From contig NZ_JACEGD010000052.1 in the NCBI RefSeq assembly GCF_016031635.1, positions 1 to 41,291 of the forward strand: 41,291 nucleotides of DNA, in the 5' to 3' direction. The notes under the pieces were generated by a model. It searched no databases, had not been told where the DNA came from, and worked only from the letters and a program-made list of their open reading frames with translations. The DNA comes from Bradyrhizobium diversitatis (lineage in GTDB: Bacteria > Pseudomonadota > Alphaproteobacteria > Rhizobiales > Xanthobacteraceae). Position 1 is the stretch's first letter, and each line of letters opens with the position of its first letter. Position numbers and translations under genes: made by a program. Below are positions 15,054 through 23,369 of the stretch, piece after piece.

Positions 15054-16079
15054 GTGAAACCAAATGTCGAACAGGGGCGTGGCAGTTTCCGCGCGCAGGC
15101 TGTGTCACAGAAAACGCGTAAAAAGAGTACTTCAGCGAGGGCTTCCCATAAGGAGGCCAAAAAAGTCGCCGCGGCCAGCCGTAGCGCATCCAAGGGTCGG
15201 ACCGCGACGAAGGCGCCGGCTGCAAAGTCCTCGAAGAACAAAAGAAGCGCAATGCCTAACAAGACTGCCAAACCGGCCGCGAAAGCGACCGCTGCCAAGC
15301 CTTCTGCCGCCAAGCCTGTGACTGCAAAGCCGGTAACTGCCAAGGCTCCCGCTGCCGCTGCCAAGCCCGCGACGAAGGCTCCTGTTGCTGCTGCGCCTGC
15401 CAAGGCTCCCGCCGCCGCAAAGCCGGCTGCCAAGCCCGCTGCTGCGCCGAAGGTCGAGGAAAAGAAGGTCGTGACCCAGCGTCAGGGCTTCAAGGCCAAC
15501 GAGTTCGTCGTCTATCCCGCTCACGGCGTCGGCCAGATCCTGGCCATCGAGGAGCAGGAGATCGCCGGCGCGAAGCTCGAGCTGTTCGTCATCAACTTCA
15601 TCAAGGACAAGATGACGCTGCGCGTGCCCACCGCCAAGGTCGCCAATGTCGGGATGCGCAAGCTGTCCGATCCGGCGCTGGTCAAGAAGGCGCTGGAGAC
15701 GCTCAAGGGCCGCGCCCGCGTCAAGCGCACCATGTGGTCGCGCCGCGCCCAGGAATACGAAGCGAAGATCAATTCGGGCGACATCGTCGCGATCGCGGAA
15801 GTCGTGCGCGACCTCTATCGCTCGGAGTCGCAGCCGGAGCAGTCCTACAGCGAACGCCAGCTCTATGAAGCGGCGCTCGACCGTCTCTCCCGCGAGATCG
15901 CGGTGGTGCAGCACTCGACCGAGACCGAAGCGGTCAAGGAGATCGAAGCCCAGCTCGCCAAGAGCCCGCGCCGCAACGCCAAGGCGGAAGCCGCCGAGGG
16001 CGAAGCCGACGCGGATGCCGAGGGTGAGACGGACGATACCGATGGCGACGACACCACCGTCGCCGACGAGGCGGCGTAA
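15054..16079 (+). CDS. CarD-family transcriptional regulator with Lys/Ala-rich N-terminal tail
   Basis: A CarD/CdnL-type RNA-polymerase-binding regulator. The conserved domain begins RQGFKANEFVVYPAHGVGQI and continues with LFVINFIKDKMTLRVPTAKV (RNAP-interacting Tudor-like part). A helical DNA-binding half follows (VKRTMWSRRAQEYEAKINSG, SYSERQLYEAALDRLSREIA). The tail is acidic (EGEADADAEGETDDTDGDD). Ahead of the domain are roughly 140 residues of Lys/Ala/Ser/Pro repeats such as KTAKPAAKATAAKPSAAKPV, like eukaryotic histone H1 tails. Two starts are possible: GTG 15054 (341 residues, AGGG five bases upstream) or ATG 15252 (275 residues). The text between them is also Lys/Ser/Ala-rich and stays open, favouring the longer form. 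A strong terminator follows. Confidence 0.88.
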   Translation: MKPNVEQGRGSFRAQAVSQKTRKKSTSARASHKEAKKVAAASRSASKGRTATKAPAAKSSKNKRSAMPNKTAKPAAKATAAKPSAAKPVTAKPVTAKAPAAAAKPATKAPVAAAPAKAPAAAKPAAKPAAAPKVEEKKVVTQRQGFKANEFVVYPAHGVGQILAIEEQEIAGAKLELFVINFIKDKMTLRVPTAKVANVGMRKLSDPALVKKALETLKGRARVKRTMWSRRAQEYEAKINSGDIVAIAEVVRDLYRSESQPEQSYSERQLYEAALDRLSREIAVVQHSTETEAVKEIEAQLAKSPRRNAKAEAAEGEADADAEGETDDTDGDDTTVADEAA

Positions 16080-16103
16080 GCCCCGCGTCGAACGCAAGAG
16101 ATC

Positions 16104-16135
16104 AAAAGCCCGGCCGTTCGGCCGGGCTTTTTGTT
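16104..16135 (+). terminator. Rho-independent terminator after carD
   Basis: Perfect stem AGCCCGGCC / GGCCGGGCT (16107-16115 and 16120-16128) with loop GTTC, followed by TTTTTGTTT. It is placed 28 bases after the carD stop. Confidence 0.93.
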
Positions 16136-16194
16136 TGGGGACCGTCATCTGGAACGACCGGAGCTTTGCGCAAAGGCATCTCAACAAATTCGAT

Positions 16195-16320
16195 GTCGTC
16201 CCGGCGAACGCCGGGACCCATAACCCCAGGGAGAAATTTGACGAAGATTAGTCGTTCGGTACGCCTACCGATCGCAACGATAGATTCCGCGGTATGGGTC
16301 CCGGCGTTCGCCGGGACGAC
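16195..16320. repeat. Composite palindromic intergenic repeat, variant copy
   Basis: GTCGTCCCGGCGAACGCCGG then GACCCATAACCCCAGGGAGA, mirrored by GGTATGGGTCCCGGCGTTCG then CCGGGACGAC. It lies between the carD terminator and the end of the regR gene (the operon on the minus strand converges on it). Its outer arms match the family at 1203, but the arm tips read CGGCGAACGCCG instead of ACAAGCGC. Confidence 0.78.
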
Positions 16321-16361
16321 GAGAGGAGAGAGTCTTCGTCAAACGACGCGCGACGCTTTCA

Positions 16362-16895
16362 TCACTTCACCGGTCGCTTCTCGAGCTTCCTTGCGAGCGT
16401 CCGCCGGTGCATGCCCAGCCGTCGTGCCGCTTCCGAGATGTTGAACTCGGTCTCGATCAGGGTCTGGTGGATGCGCTCCCATTCCAGCGTCTTGATCGAG
16501 GTCGGCCGTGCGTCGAGTGCGACCTCGGCGTTCCCTTCGGCCTTGGTGAACGCGGCTTCGATGTCATCGGTGTTCGACGGCTTTGCCAGGTAGTGGCATG
16601 CGCCCAGCTTGATCGCTTCGACGGCGGTGGAGATGCTGGCAAAGCCGGTCAGCACCACGATCAGCATGTCCGGATCGTGCGTGTGCAAGAGCTCGACGCA
16701 GGCAAGGCCCGAGGCGCCGCCGAGCTTGAGGTCGACCACGGCGTGGCCGAAGGAGCGTTGCTCCAGCACCTGGCGCACCTCCTCGATCGTGGCGGCGAGA
16801 ACGACCTCGTAGCCGCGGCGCTCGAACGAGCGCTTCAGCGTGCGCGCGAAGCCGGCGTCGTCCTCGACGACGATGAGGGAGCGGTCAGGCGTCAA
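16362..16895 (-). CDS. regR: Response regulator of the RegA/PrrA/ActR (RegR) family
   Basis: A 177-residue redox response regulator. The receiver domain has the acidic pocket EDD (residues 11-13), phospho-acceptor Asp55 in VVDLKLGG, Thr in VVLTGFAS and Lys in YLAKPS. A linker leads to the Fis-type helix-turn-helix HQTLIETEFNISEAARRLGM, then HRRTLARKLEKRP, which is nearly invariant in this family. In Rhodobacter and Bradyrhizobium the family activates photosynthesis, nitrogen fixation and respiratory genes when the quinone pool is reduced. The start is TTG 16895 with GGAGGGAATT just upstream. It overlaps the end of the kinase gene by 11 bases, so the two are translationally coupled. Confidence 0.92.
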   Translation of the reverse strand: MTPDRSLIVVEDDAGFARTLKRSFERRGYEVVLAATIEEVRQVLEQRSFGHAVVDLKLGGASGLACVELLHTHDPDMLIVVLTGFASISTAVEAIKLGACHYLAKPSNTDDIEAAFTKAEGNAEVALDARPTSIKTLEWERIHQTLIETEFNISEAARRLGMHRRTLARKLEKRPVK

Positions 16896-18288
16896 AATTC
16901 CCTCCGATCGCGAGCGTTGCGAGCGGCAACGTCAGACGAACCGTGGCGCCGCGCTTCCTGTGGTTCTCGGCAGTCACGGTGCCCCCCAATTTGCGTACGA
17001 CGTTCACCACCAGGAATAGGCCGAGCCCGCCGCCGGCGCGCCCCTTGCTCGAGTGGTAGGGCTTGCCGAGCTGCGCCAGCATCTCCGGCGCAAAACCCGG
17101 GCCACGGTCACTGATCGACAGCACCAGATTGTCGCCTTCGCGCTCGGCCACGAGCTCGACCCAGTCGCGCGAGACCTCATAGGCATTGTCGAGCACGTTG
17201 AAGATCACCTGCTTCAACGCGACGTCGGAGACGATCGCGACGTCCTCGCCGAACGTATTGACGAAGTAGAGCGTGCGGGCCGAGCGCGCGTTGCGCCACT
17301 CTTCGACCAGTGCCGTGACGAAGGCCGTCACCGTCGTCGGCGAGGAGCCTTCGCCGCGCGCTTCGCCCGCCGACACCAGGATCCCCGTGACGATTGATTT
17401 GCAGCGTTGCAGCGAGGTTTCCATCTCCGCGAGGTCCTCGGCGAGCTCCTGATCGGCGGCGAGATCCGGCATGCGACGCCAGTCGCTGAGGATCACCGAG
17501 AGCGAGGCCAGCGGCGTGCCGAGCTCATGTGCCGCGCCGGAGGCGAGCAGGCCCATGCGCACGATGTGGTCCTGCTCGGCGGCATTCTGACGCAGCGCCG
17601 CCAGGTGCGCATCGCGCTCACGCAAATTCCTGTTGATGCGGGTGACGAACACCACCAGCAGCACGGCGTTGAGCACGAAGCCGAGCAGCATGCCTGTTAC
17701 GGTGAGGGTATAGGTCTCGCTCAGCGGATTGGGCGGCAGGTCGAGCGGCCGGTGGGCCAATGTCAGCCAGACGAAGCTCGCGCAGCTCAATGCGACCAGC
17801 GACCAGGTCGAGCGGGCATCGAGCAGCACCGCGCCCAGCGTCACCTGGAGCAGGAACAGCGAGGTGAAGGGATTGGTGGCGCCGCCTGAGAGATAGAGCT
17901 GCGCGGTCAGCGCGGCGACGTCCAGCATCAGGGCGACCAGGAGCTCGTTATTGGTGATCGCGGCGCGATGGCGCACCCAGACCAGGCTGGACACGTTGAG
18001 CAGCACCAGCGCGCCGATGACCGCACCCATCCGCTCCAATGGCAGGGGGATGCCGAGACCAAAATGCACGGCGCCGATGGTCACGATCTGGCCGACCACC
18101 GCGGTCCAGCGCAGCTGGATCAACAGCGCCATGTTCTTGCGGTTGGTCTCGTCGTCGGTCGGAGCGGTGCCGATCAGCTCGCTGCGCGCATCGGCCTGCG
18201 ACTGCAGCGTGACGGCGAGCCCGTCACGCGCAAGCGTCTGGGAAAGCGTTTTCCCGTCGTCAGGTCGGCTCGACGATCGTTCCAGCAT
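16885..18288 (-). CDS. regS: Redox sensor histidine kinase of the RegB/PrrB/ActS (RegS) family
   Basis: A 467-residue membrane kinase with about six transmembrane segments between residues 55 and 215. The quinone-binding loop GGATNPF (135-141) is intact. The H-box is GAAHELGTPLASL with phospho-acceptor His254. The redox-sensitive Cys in the dimerisation linker is present as LQRCKSIV (Cys296). ATPase motifs are NVLDNAYEVS, DRGPGF and GGGLGLFLV. All features known to matter for RegB redox sensing are therefore kept. The start chosen is ATG 18288 (MLERSSSRPD), which overlaps the SURF1 stop by 29 bases; longer in-frame extensions run into the SURF1 gene. It is the sixth gene of the cyo operon. 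Confidence 0.92.
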   Translation of the reverse strand: MLERSSSRPDDGKTLSQTLARDGLAVTLQSQADARSELIGTAPTDDETNRKNMALLIQLRWTAVVGQIVTIGAVHFGLGIPLPLERMGAVIGALVLLNVSSLVWVRHRAAITNNELLVALMLDVAALTAQLYLSGGATNPFTSLFLLQVTLGAVLLDARSTWSLVALSCASFVWLTLAHRPLDLPPNPLSETYTLTVTGMLLGFVLNAVLLVVFVTRINRNLRERDAHLAALRQNAAEQDHIVRMGLLASGAAHELGTPLASLSVILSDWRRMPDLAADQELAEDLAEMETSLQRCKSIVTGILVSAGEARGEGSSPTTVTAFVTALVEEWRNARSARTLYFVNTFGEDVAIVSDVALKQVIFNVLDNAYEVSRDWVELVAEREGDNLVLSISDRGPGFAPEMLAQLGKPYHSSKGRAGGGLGLFLVVNVVRKLGGTVTAENHRKRGATVRLTLPLATLAIGGNFDA

Positions 18289-19111
18289 CTGATCCCGTCC
18301 TGCGGGCGACGGCATCCGAGCCGCCGGCCCTTTCGTGGACGAAGCGCTTGCGGCGGAACAGCCCGCCGCCGAATGTGACGAAGAGTTTACCGGCCAGCAT
18401 GAAAGCCAGGGCAAACCACGTCAGCGCGTAGATCAGGTGGTTATTGGGAAAGCGGATCACGGTCAATCCGCCGATCGGACCGCCGGCGATTTGTGATCCG
18501 GCGTCCGCATCGACGAAGAAGGGCGCGACGTCGTGAAGGCCGCGTGCCTCCGCAATCGCGGCGACGTCGCGTGAGTACCAGCGGTTGTGCTGGGGTGCGT
18601 TGTCCCGGAGAAATCCGCCCTTCGGCTCCGTCATGCGGATCAGGCCGGTGATCTCGACCTGGCCGTCGGGATTGCCGCCCCTGCGCGTCGATGCGTCGCG
18701 CCGCTCGGACGGCACGAAGCCGCGATTGATCAGCACCAGCGTGCCGTCGCTGCGCTTCAGCGGCGTCAGCACCCAATAGCCCGGGCCTTCCTCGGTGACA
18801 GCCTGAACCAGAGTCTCGCGGTCATGCAGGAAGCGGCCGCTGACGTGGACGTGCCTGTATTCGTCGTTCGCGGCGCCGATGGTGGGCCATGACGCGGGCG
18901 AGGGAACCGGCTGCGCCGGGGCATGAACGCGCTGCTCGACGCGGTCGATCAGCGCCAGCTTCCAGGCCCGGCGTTCGATCTGCCAAACTCCGAGCGCGAC
19001 GAGAATTGCAAAGGCGATGAGCAAGAGCGCCGTGAGCCACAAGGAGGGGGCGCGCACAGCCTCGCTGCGCTCTCCCCCTGGCTTGCTCGTCACGGTCCCG
19101 GTCTTGCTCAC
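18260..19111 (-). CDS. SURF1 family protein (oxidase assembly factor)
   Basis: A 283-residue inner-membrane protein with two transmembrane helices at its ends: LWLTALLLIAFAILVALGVW near residue 30 and HLIYALTWFALAFMLAGKLF near residue 240. This is the SURF1 topology. Conserved family segments include GVWQIERRAWKLALI, YWVLTPLKRSDGTLVLINRG and APQHNRWYSRDV. SURF1 proteins help insert haem a or o into subunit I of haem-copper oxidases; sitting right behind cyoD it presumably serves this quinol oxidase. The start is GTG 19111 with a GAGG overlap. It begins 13 bases after cyoD and overlaps the kinase gene. Confidence 0.9.
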   Translation of the reverse strand: MSKTGTVTSKPGGERSEAVRAPSLWLTALLLIAFAILVALGVWQIERRAWKLALIDRVEQRVHAPAQPVPSPASWPTIGAANDEYRHVHVSGRFLHDRETLVQAVTEEGPGYWVLTPLKRSDGTLVLINRGFVPSERRDASTRRGGNPDGQVEITGLIRMTEPKGGFLRDNAPQHNRWYSRDVAAIAEARGLHDVAPFFVDADAGSQIAGGPIGGLTVIRFPNNHLIYALTWFALAFMLAGKLFVTFGGGLFRRKRFVHERAGGSDAVARRTGSDAGTIVEPT

Positions 19112-19124
19112 CTCGGAGCCTCGT

Positions 19125-19505
19125 TCAGTTCATTCCCGACATCTGGTGCATCGGCATCATGTTGCTGTTGAGGTGGCTCATCACCCACAGCGAACCGGAC
19201 AGCGCGATCACCACCATCACGATGGTGAAGATCAGCGCCATCATGCTCCAGCCGTTCTCGGAGGTCGTGTTCATGTGCAGGAAGTAGATCATGTGCACGA
19301 CGATCTGCACGACCGCGAAGGCCATGATGACCAGCGCGGTGATCTGCTTGCTCGGAAGCGCCCCGCTCATCACCAGCCAGAACGGGATCGCGGTGAGCAC
19401 CACCGAGAGCACGAAGCCGAGCAGATAGGTCGAGAACGTGCCGTGGGCGTGGCCGTCGCCATGGTGATGATGGTCCGCGTGGGCGGCGTGGGTATCGGTG
19501 TTCAT
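19125..19505 (-). CDS. cyoD: Cytochrome o ubiquinol oxidase subunit IV
   Basis: A 126-residue subunit IV of the bo3-type quinol oxidase, with three transmembrane helices (FSTYLLGFVLSVVLTAIPFW, ITALVIMAFAVVQIVVHMIY, MALIFTIVMVVIALSGSLWV) and the conserved FLHM after helix 2. The N-terminal tail is unusually His-rich (HAAHADHHHHGDGHAHG, eight His), which could bind metal. The C-terminus is Met-rich (SNMMPMHQMSGMN). The start ATG 19505 overlaps the cyoC stop by four bases (ATGA). Confidence 0.93.
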   Translation of the reverse strand: MNTDTHAAHADHHHHGDGHAHGTFSTYLLGFVLSVVLTAIPFWLVMSGALPSKQITALVIMAFAVVQIVVHMIYFLHMNTTSENGWSMMALIFTIVMVVIALSGSLWVMSHLNSNMMPMHQMSGMN

Positions 19506-20131
19506 CGCAGAACTCCCAGGAGATAGACGAAGGTGAAGACGCCGATCCAGACCACGTCGAGGAAGTGCCAGAACATCGACAGGCACATCAGGCGGCGGCG
19601 GTTGGCCTCGATCAGGCCGAACTTCTGGACCTGCACCATCAGCGTCACGAGCCAGATCAGGCCGCACGAAACGTGCAGGCCGTGGGTGCCGACCAAGGTG
19701 AAGAAGGCCGACAGGAAGGCGCTGCGCTGCGGCGTGGCGCCCTCGTGGATCATGTGGGCGAACTCGAAGAGCTCGATGCCGATGAAGGCGAGGCCGAACA
19801 GGCCGGTGATCGCCAGCCAGACTTGCGTCTGCGCGACCTCGTTCTGCTGCATCGTCAGCATCGCAAAGCCGTAGGTGATCGACGACAGCAGCAGCATCGA
19901 CGTGTTCACCGCGACCAGGTTCAGGTCGAACAGGTCCTTCGGGGCGGGGCCGGCGGCATAATTGCCGCCGAGCACGCCGTAGGTGGCGAACAGGATCGCG
20001 AAGATGAGACAGTCGCTCATCAGGTAGATCCAGAAGCCGAGCGCGGTGCTCCAGCCTTCCGGATGCGGATGTTCGTCGGCGAGATAGAAGAGCGGCTCGC
20101 CGGTTTGTGAGGGATTGACAGCGACAGTCAT
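19502..20131 (-). CDS. cyoC: Cytochrome o ubiquinol oxidase subunit III
   Basis: A 209-residue five-helix subunit III. Recognisable stretches are STALGFWIYLMSDCLIFAIL, HEGATPQRSAFLSAFFTLVG, THGLHVSCGLIW and RLMCLSMFWHFLDVVWIGVF. The last of these is the signature end of CyoC/COX3 proteins. No catalytic cofactors are expected in this subunit. The ATG at 20131 directly abuts the TAA of cyoB with no intergenic base, so the two are probably translationally coupled. Confidence 0.95.
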   Translation of the reverse strand: MTVAVNPSQTGEPLFYLADEHPHPEGWSTALGFWIYLMSDCLIFAILFATYGVLGGNYAAGPAPKDLFDLNLVAVNTSMLLLSSITYGFAMLTMQQNEVAQTQVWLAITGLFGLAFIGIELFEFAHMIHEGATPQRSAFLSAFFTLVGTHGLHVSCGLIWLVTLMVQVQKFGLIEANRRRLMCLSMFWHFLDVVWIGVFTFVYLLGVLR

Positions 20132-22129
20132 TTACCTGGCTCCGGCGAGCAGTTTGGTGCGCGAATCCTCCGTCCGGATGATGTCTTCAGCCGGAATGTC
20201 GAAGTCGCGGTGATAGTTGAAGGTATGGCCGATCCCGACGGCGAGCATCGCGATGAAGCTCGCGGCCGCCAGCCACCACATGTACCAGATCAGGCCGAAA
20301 CCCATCGCGGTGGCGAGGCCGGCAAGGATGATGCCGGTGCCGGTGCTGCTGGGCATGTGGATCGGCTTGAACCCGGTGAGCGGACGCTGATAACCGCGCT
20401 TCTTCATGTCCCACCACGCGTCATTGTCGTGAACGACCGGGGTGAAGGCGAAGTTGTAGTCCGGCGGGGGCGAGGAGGTCGCCCATTCCAGCGTACGCGC
20501 GTCCCAGGGATCGCCGGTGACGTCCTTGAGCTGCTCGCGCTTGAGCAGGCTGACCGCGAACTGCATCAGCATGGAGAGGATGCCGATGAAGATGAAGAGG
20601 GCACCGATCGCGGCGATGACGAACCAGATCTGAAGCGAGGGATCTTCGAACACGCGCAGGCGGCGGGTCACGCCCATCAGGCCGAGCACGTAGAGCGGCA
20701 TGAAGGCGAGATAGAAGCCGGTGACCCAGAACCAGAACGACATCTTGCCCCAGAACGGATCGAGCTTGAAGCCGAACGCCTTCGGGAACCAGTAGTTGAT
20801 ACCTGCGAACGCGCCGAACACCACGCCGCCGATGATCACGTTGTGGAAGTGCGCGATCAGGAACAGGCTGTTGTGCAGGACGAAGTCGGCCGGCGGCACC
20901 GCGAGCAGAACGCCGGTCATGCCGCCGATCACGAAGGTCAGCATGAAGGCGATCGTCCACATCATCGGCAGTTCGTAGCGGATGCGGCCGCGATACATCG
21001 TGAACAGCCAGTTGAACATCTTCGCGCCCGTCGGGATCGAGATGATCATCGTGGTGATGCCGAAGAACGAATTGACGCTGGCGCCCGAACCCATCGTGAA
21101 GAAATGGTGCAGCCACACCAGGTACGACAGGATGGTGATGACGACCGTGGCATAGACCATCGAGGTGTAGCCGAACAGCCGCTTGCCCGAGAAGGTCGAG
21201 GTGACCTCGGAGAAGATGCCGAACGCCGGGAGAACCAGGATGTAGACCTCGGGGTGGCCCCAGATCCAGATCAGGTTCACGTACATCATCGGGCTGCCGC
21301 CGAAATCGTTCGTGAAGAAGTTGGTGCCGACGTAGCGGTCGAGCGAGAGCAGCGCGAGCACGACGGTCAGGACCGGGAAGGAGGCGACGATCAGGACGTT
21401 GGTGCAGAGCGAGGTCCAGGTGAACACCGGCATCTTCATCATCGTCATGCCGGGGCACCGCAGCTTGACGATGGTACAGATCAGGTTGATGCCGGATAGC
21501 GTCGTTCCGACGCCGGCGACCTGCAGCGCCCAGATGTAATAGTCGACGCCGACATCGGGACTGTAGCCGATGTTCGAGAGCGGCGGATACGCCAGCCAGC
21601 CGGTGCGGGCGAATTCGCCGATGAACAGCGAGGCCATCACCAGCACCGCGCCGCCGACCGTCATCCAGAAGCTGAAATTGTTCAGGAACGGGAACGACAC
21701 GTCACGTGCGCCGATCTGGAGCGGCACCACATAGTTCATCAGGCCCGTGACCAGCGGCATCGCCACGAAGAAGATCATGATCACGCCGTGGGCGGTGAAG
21801 ACCTGGTCGTAATGATGGGCGTTGAGATAGCCTTCGGAGCCGCCAAAGGCGAGCATCTGCTGGCCGCGCATCATCAGCGCGTCGGCAAAGCCGCGCAGCA
21901 GCATCACGATGCCGAGGATCATGTACATGATGCCGATGCGCTTGTGGTCCACCGTGGTGAACCACTCGCGCCAGAGATAGCCCCAGAGACGGAAATAGGT
22001 GAGGCCGCCGAGCAGCGCGACGCCGCCGAGCGCGACCACCACGAAAGTGCCGACGACGATCGGCTCGTGCAGCGGCAGTGACTCGAAGGTGAGCCGGCCG
22101 AAGATGAGCTTGAGAAAATCAGGAGACAT
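20132..22129 (-). CDS. cyoB: Cytochrome o ubiquinol oxidase subunit I
   Basis: A 665-residue haem-copper oxidase catalytic subunit with about fifteen transmembrane helices. Landmarks in order: FTAHGVIMIFFVAMPLVTG (low-spin haem His), WIWGHPEVYILVLPAFGI (CuB His with the cross-linked Tyr), YLVWLHHFFTMG (the two other CuB His) and FLIAHFHNVIIGGVVFGAF (haem o3 and b ligands). Length and N-terminal helix match CyoB rather than cytochrome c oxidase. It reduces O2 to water with quinol electrons while pumping protons. The gene is separated from cyoA by 12 bases. Confidence 0.96.
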   Translation of the reverse strand: MSPDFLKLIFGRLTFESLPLHEPIVVGTFVVVALGGVALLGGLTYFRLWGYLWREWFTTVDHKRIGIMYMILGIVMLLRGFADALMMRGQQMLAFGGSEGYLNAHHYDQVFTAHGVIMIFFVAMPLVTGLMNYVVPLQIGARDVSFPFLNNFSFWMTVGGAVLVMASLFIGEFARTGWLAYPPLSNIGYSPDVGVDYYIWALQVAGVGTTLSGINLICTIVKLRCPGMTMMKMPVFTWTSLCTNVLIVASFPVLTVVLALLSLDRYVGTNFFTNDFGGSPMMYVNLIWIWGHPEVYILVLPAFGIFSEVTSTFSGKRLFGYTSMVYATVVITILSYLVWLHHFFTMGSGASVNSFFGITTMIISIPTGAKMFNWLFTMYRGRIRYELPMMWTIAFMLTFVIGGMTGVLLAVPPADFVLHNSLFLIAHFHNVIIGGVVFGAFAGINYWFPKAFGFKLDPFWGKMSFWFWVTGFYLAFMPLYVLGLMGVTRRLRVFEDPSLQIWFVIAAIGALFIFIGILSMLMQFAVSLLKREQLKDVTGDPWDARTLEWATSSPPPDYNFAFTPVVHDNDAWWDMKKRGYQRPLTGFKPIHMPSSTGTGIILAGLATAMGFGLIWYMWWLAAASFIAMLAVGIGHTFNYHRDFDIPAEDIIRTEDSRTKLLAGAR

Positions 22130-22141
22130 GCTGGATCTCTA

Positions 22142-23302
22142 CTAGGAGTCTGACTTCGGACGCTGTCCGAGGAAGAAGGACGAGGACTTGAGCGGCGTGA
22201 ACGACGGCCGCTTCAGGCCGGCGCCGATGAGCGGCATGGTGTCGGTCGGGGCCGCGATCGAGGCGGTGGTCTTGCCCTGCGGCGCATCCGGCGTGCAGGT
22301 GCCGGCGACGAAGCTCGGCTCCGGCCCAAGCGCGGTGCCGCGGCGGGCGTATTTGTCGTAGGCCAGCGGCAGCGTGTTGTTCAGGCCCTGATGGCCGGCG
22401 CCGCCCTTGGCGTCGATCGCCATCATCTCGCTCTGGCACATCTTGCCGGTCTCGACGCACATATTGAGGATCAGGCGGTAGAGATCGGCATCGACGGTGC
22501 CCCAGCGCCGCACCGGCTCGTTCTGGCTGGGCTTTTCGAGCTGGAGATATTCGGCGCGGCCGAGCGAGCCGCCGGCCGACTTGGCGCTGGCGATCCAGGC
22601 GTCAAAGCCCTTGTCGTCGAGGCCCTGGAAGTTGAAGTGCATGCCGGAGAAGCCGGCGCCGCTGTAATTCGCCGAGAACCCCTTGTAGGTGCCGGGGTGG
22701 TTGACGACGGCGTGGAGCTTGGTCTCCATGCCCGGCATTGCGTAGATCTGGCCGGCGAGCGCGGGGATGTAGAACGAGTTCATCACCGAGGAGGCGGTGA
22801 TGCGGAAGTTGATCGGACGATCGATGGGCGCGGCCAACTCGTTGACGGTCGCAATGCCGTAGCCCGGATAGATGAAGAGCCACTTCCAGTCGAGCGCGAC
22901 GACATCGACCTCGAGCGGGGCCTTGGACTGGTCCACGGCGCGGTCGGCATGAATGCGGCCGAGCGTGCGGTACGGATCGAGCAGATGCGTGCCCATCCAG
23001 GTCAGCGCGCCCAGGCAGACGATGATCAGCAGCGGCGCCGACCAGATCACCAGCTCAAGCTTGGTCGAGTGGTCCCATTCCGGCTCGTAGCGAGCGGCCG
23101 TGTTGGACTGGCGGTAGCGCCAGGCGAACAGCGCCGTCAGCGCCATCACGGGGAGGACGATCAGGAGCATCAGGACGGTGGAGATGATGACGAGGTCGCG
23201 CTGCTGGGCAGCGATGTCGCCGGCTGGCGCCAGCACGACGTAGTTGCAGCCGCTGAGCGCAACTGCCAGGGGTAGTAGCGCCAGGATCTTGAGACGAGAC
23301 AC
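22142..23302 (-). CDS. cyoA: Cytochrome o ubiquinol oxidase subunit II
   Basis: A 386-residue lipoprotein subunit II. The signal peptide ends in a lipobox (ALSGC, Cys19). Two transmembrane helices follow, then a periplasmic cupredoxin domain. Where cytochrome c oxidases have the CuA ligands, this protein reads SANYSGAGFSGMHFNF without Cys, confirming a quinol oxidase. The C-terminus is extended beyond the cupredoxin fold by about 100 residues containing Cys pairs (NMCVETGKMCQSEMMA) and a late GTCTPDAP, longer than in E. coli CyoA. The start is GTG 23302. It is the first gene of a seven-gene operon reading toward 16362. Confidence 0.94.
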   Translation of the reverse strand: MSRLKILALLPLAVALSGCNYVVLAPAGDIAAQQRDLVIISTVLMLLIVLPVMALTALFAWRYRQSNTAARYEPEWDHSTKLELVIWSAPLLIIVCLGALTWMGTHLLDPYRTLGRIHADRAVDQSKAPLEVDVVALDWKWLFIYPGYGIATVNELAAPIDRPINFRITASSVMNSFYIPALAGQIYAMPGMETKLHAVVNHPGTYKGFSANYSGAGFSGMHFNFQGLDDKGFDAWIASAKSAGGSLGRAEYLQLEKPSQNEPVRRWGTVDADLYRLILNMCVETGKMCQSEMMAIDAKGGAGHQGLNNTLPLAYDKYARRGTALGPEPSFVAGTCTPDAPQGKTTASIAAPTDTMPLIGAGLKRPSFTPLKSSSFFLGQRPKSDS

Positions 23303-23369
23303 GGGCCGAGCCTTTGAGAATGAGTTTCCTTTGCGGGGGCAACGGGTAGCTGCGATGCAACAATCCGGA

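Noticed and set aside
20210..21499. A 429-codon open frame on the plus strand opposite cyoB
   Set aside because: Its composition is Asp/Glu/Arg/His-rich, as expected for the complement of a membrane-protein gene in GC-rich DNA, and cyoB is certain.
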